Shown: positions 4,910 through 6,156 of the stretch, one piece after another
Layout: each line of letters starts with the position of its first letter
How positions within the stretch are numbered: position 1 is the first letter of the stretch
Translations under genes and position numbers: made by a program
From: Pseudomonas sp. PGPPP3
GTDB lineage: Bacteria; Pseudomonadota; Gammaproteobacteria; Pseudomonadales; Pseudomonadaceae
Direction: 5' to 3'
Length of the DNA: 6,156 nucleotides
NCBI GenBank assembly: GCA_002256055.1
Contig: NKIE01000148.1
Span: 1 to 6,156, forward strand
The notes under the pieces: generated by a model
The model's database searches: none
What the model was told of the DNA's origin: nothing
The model's input: only the letters and a program-made list of their open reading frames with translations

Positions 4910-6156
4910 ATGCAAGAAAACACAGCAGCAGATTCCCCACCTGCCCCGCAGACCTACCTCAACGTGCACAACGCCATGCTTGGCCTGCACGGCAAAGACC
5001 TTTACTCGACCCTGCGCACCCTCGCCTTTCAAGGTCTGCGCCAGCCCCTGTACAGTGCCCGGCATGCCTTAGCGCTGGGTGGTCAACTGAGTCGCGTGCT
5101 GCTGGGCGATACCCTCTATCGACTCGATCCAAACGACGTGCGCTTCAGCGATCCGACCTGGCGCCTAAACCCGTTCTATCGCCGCAGCCTGCAGGCCTAC
5201 CTGGCCTGGCAACACCAGCTGCAGCAGTGGGTCGAGCACAGCAACCTGCCGGAAGATGACCGCGCCCGAGCGCGCTTTATTCTGGCCATGCTCACCGACG
5301 CTATCGCGCCCTCCAACAGCCCGCTTAATCCACTGGCGCTCAAGGAGCTGTTCAATACCGGCGGCAATAGTCTGGTTAAAGGGCTGCGCCAGTTGCTCGA
5401 CGACGTCGTCAACAACGGCGGCATGCCACGCCAGGTCAACAAGCTGGCCTTCGAAGTGGGCCGCAACCTGGCCACTACGGCCGGCGCGGTGGTTTATCGC
5501 AACGAGTTGCTGGAGTTGATCCAGTACAAGTCGATGAGCGAAAAACAGTACGAGCGACCGCTGCTGATCGTGCCGCCACAGATCAACAAGTTCTACATCT
5601 TCGATCTCAGCTCAGACAAAAGCTTCGTCCAGTACGCCCTGAAAAATGACCTGCAGGTGTTTGTCATCAGCTGGCGCAATCCCGATGCACGCCACCGCGA
5701 GTGGGGGTTGTCGACCTATGTCGAGGCGCTGGAGCAGGCCATGGATGTGTGCCGAGAAATCACCGGCAGTCGCTCAGTCAACTTGCTCGGTGCCTGCGCC
5801 GGCGGCCTCACCAACGCGGCTCTACAAGGCCATCTGCAAGCCAAGCGGCAATTGCGCAAGGTCAGCAGCGCCACCTATCTAGTCAGCCTTCTGGACAGCC
5901 AGGTCGACAGCACACCGATGCTGTTTGCTGACGAAAAAACTCTGGAGGCGGCCAAGCGCCGCTCTTACCAGCAGGGCGTACTCGACGGCCGCGATATGGC
6001 CAAGGTGTTTGCCTGGATGCGCCCCAACGATCTGGTGTGGAACTACTGGATCAACAATTACCTGCTCGGCAAACAGCCGCCGGCGTTCGACATTCTCTAC
6101 TGGAACAACGACAACACCCGCCTGCCGGCAGCGTTGCACGGCGATATCCTCGACTT
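4910..6156 (+). CDS. phaC2: PhaC2, class II (medium-chain-length) PHA synthase, 3' end outside window
   Basis: This is the second mcl-PHA synthase, carrying out the same polymerisation as PhaC1. The frame is open from ATG 4910 to the window edge: 415 codons plus two bases of an expected total of about 560. The start is supported by GGAG (4896-4899) 10 bases upstream and by the PhaC2-like N terminus (HNAMLGLHGKD around residues 20-30). The lipase-like box GACAG places the nucleophile at Cys296. The conserved stretch WMRPNDLVWNYWINNYLLG is present near residues 368-386. The catalytic Asp and His lie past the edge and cannot be checked. It is clearly a paralogue of phaC1 with stretches of near-identical DNA, and the variable N-terminal ~25 residues and GACAG (GACSG in PhaC1) mark it as PhaC2. 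It probably has its own promoter just upstream. Confidence 0.97.
   Translation, partial: MQENTAADSPPAPQTYLNVHNAMLGLHGKDLYSTLRTLAFQGLRQPLYSARHALALGGQLSRVLLGDTLYRLDPNDVRFSDPTWRLNPFYRRSLQAYLAWQHQLQQWVEHSNLPEDDRARARFILAMLTDAIAPSNSPLNPLALKELFNTGGNSLVKGLRQLLDDVVNNGGMPRQVNKLAFEVGRNLATTAGAVVYRNELLELIQYKSMSEKQYERPLLIVPPQINKFYIFDLSSDKSFVQYALKNDLQVFVISWRNPDARHREWGLSTYVEALEQAMDVCREITGSRSVNLLGACAGGLTNAALQGHLQAKRQLRKVSSATYLVSLLDSQVDSTPMLFADEKTLEAAKRRSYQQGVLDGRDMAKVFAWMRPNDLVWNYWINNYLLGKQPPAFDILYWNNDNTRLPAALHGDILD
5999..6073 (+). repeat. Paralogous near-identical block shared by phaC2 and phaC1
   Basis: By hand alignment, 67 of 75 bases are identical to 3198-3272 in phaC1, in the same codon register and orientation. 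The block includes a 20-base identical run, GCCTGGATGCGCCCCAACGA. It encodes the conserved WMRPND...NYLLG stretch, so constraint on the protein explains the similarity. It is nevertheless a direct DNA repeat about 2.8 kb apart. Confidence 0.8.

Noticed and set aside
4175..5065. 296-codon open frame on the - strand across phaZ and the start of phaC2
   Set aside because: It is antisense to the conserved phaZ 3' part and crosses the intergenic hairpins; it has no recognisable family and no ribosome binding site.

Overview
This is a chromosomal segment of a Pseudomonas species (GC-rich, Pseudomonas-type codon use). It covers the end of the hslVU heat-shock protease locus and most of the medium-chain-length polyhydroxyalkanoate (mcl-PHA) cluster. 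The gene order hslU, DUF971 gene, phaC1, phaZ, phaC2, all on the + strand, is the conserved Pseudomonas arrangement. It would normally continue into phaD, phaF and phaI beyond the right edge. Species cannot be fixed from the sequence alone.

Layout: 9-1346 is a complete hslU followed by a good intrinsic terminator (1382-1408). 1430-1804 is a small DUF971 protein. 1805-2111 is a non-coding leader/promoter region for phaC1 with a candidate RpoN (sigma-54) promoter, an 8-bp inverted repeat overlapping it, and several hairpins. 2112-3791 is a complete class II PHA synthase PhaC1 with its full Cys296-Asp451-His479 triad. 3792-3953 is a non-coding gap made almost entirely of consecutive hairpins. 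3954-4753 is phaZ, the intracellular mcl-PHA depolymerase, and it is broken. 4754-4909 holds two overlapping hairpins and an excellent RpoN-type promoter. 4910-6156 is the first 415 codons of the second class II synthase, phaC2, cut by the window end.

The most notable point is phaZ. Compared with the family, 58 bp are missing around position 4207. The loss removes the lipase box with the nucleophile Ser102 and shifts the frame, so translation stops at 4262. The rest of the gene, including the positions for Asp221 and His248, is undamaged in another frame. If the deletion is real, this strain makes PHA with two synthases but cannot mobilise it with this depolymerase.

Together the genes form a storage cycle: PhaC1 and PhaC2 polymerise (R)-3-hydroxyacyl-CoA at the granule surface, and PhaZ would normally release the monomers. 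Transcription seems punctuated rather than purely operonic, with promoter-like and terminator-like elements in front of each synthase gene. No mobile element, tRNA, rRNA, CRISPR array or unfamiliar gene system was seen.
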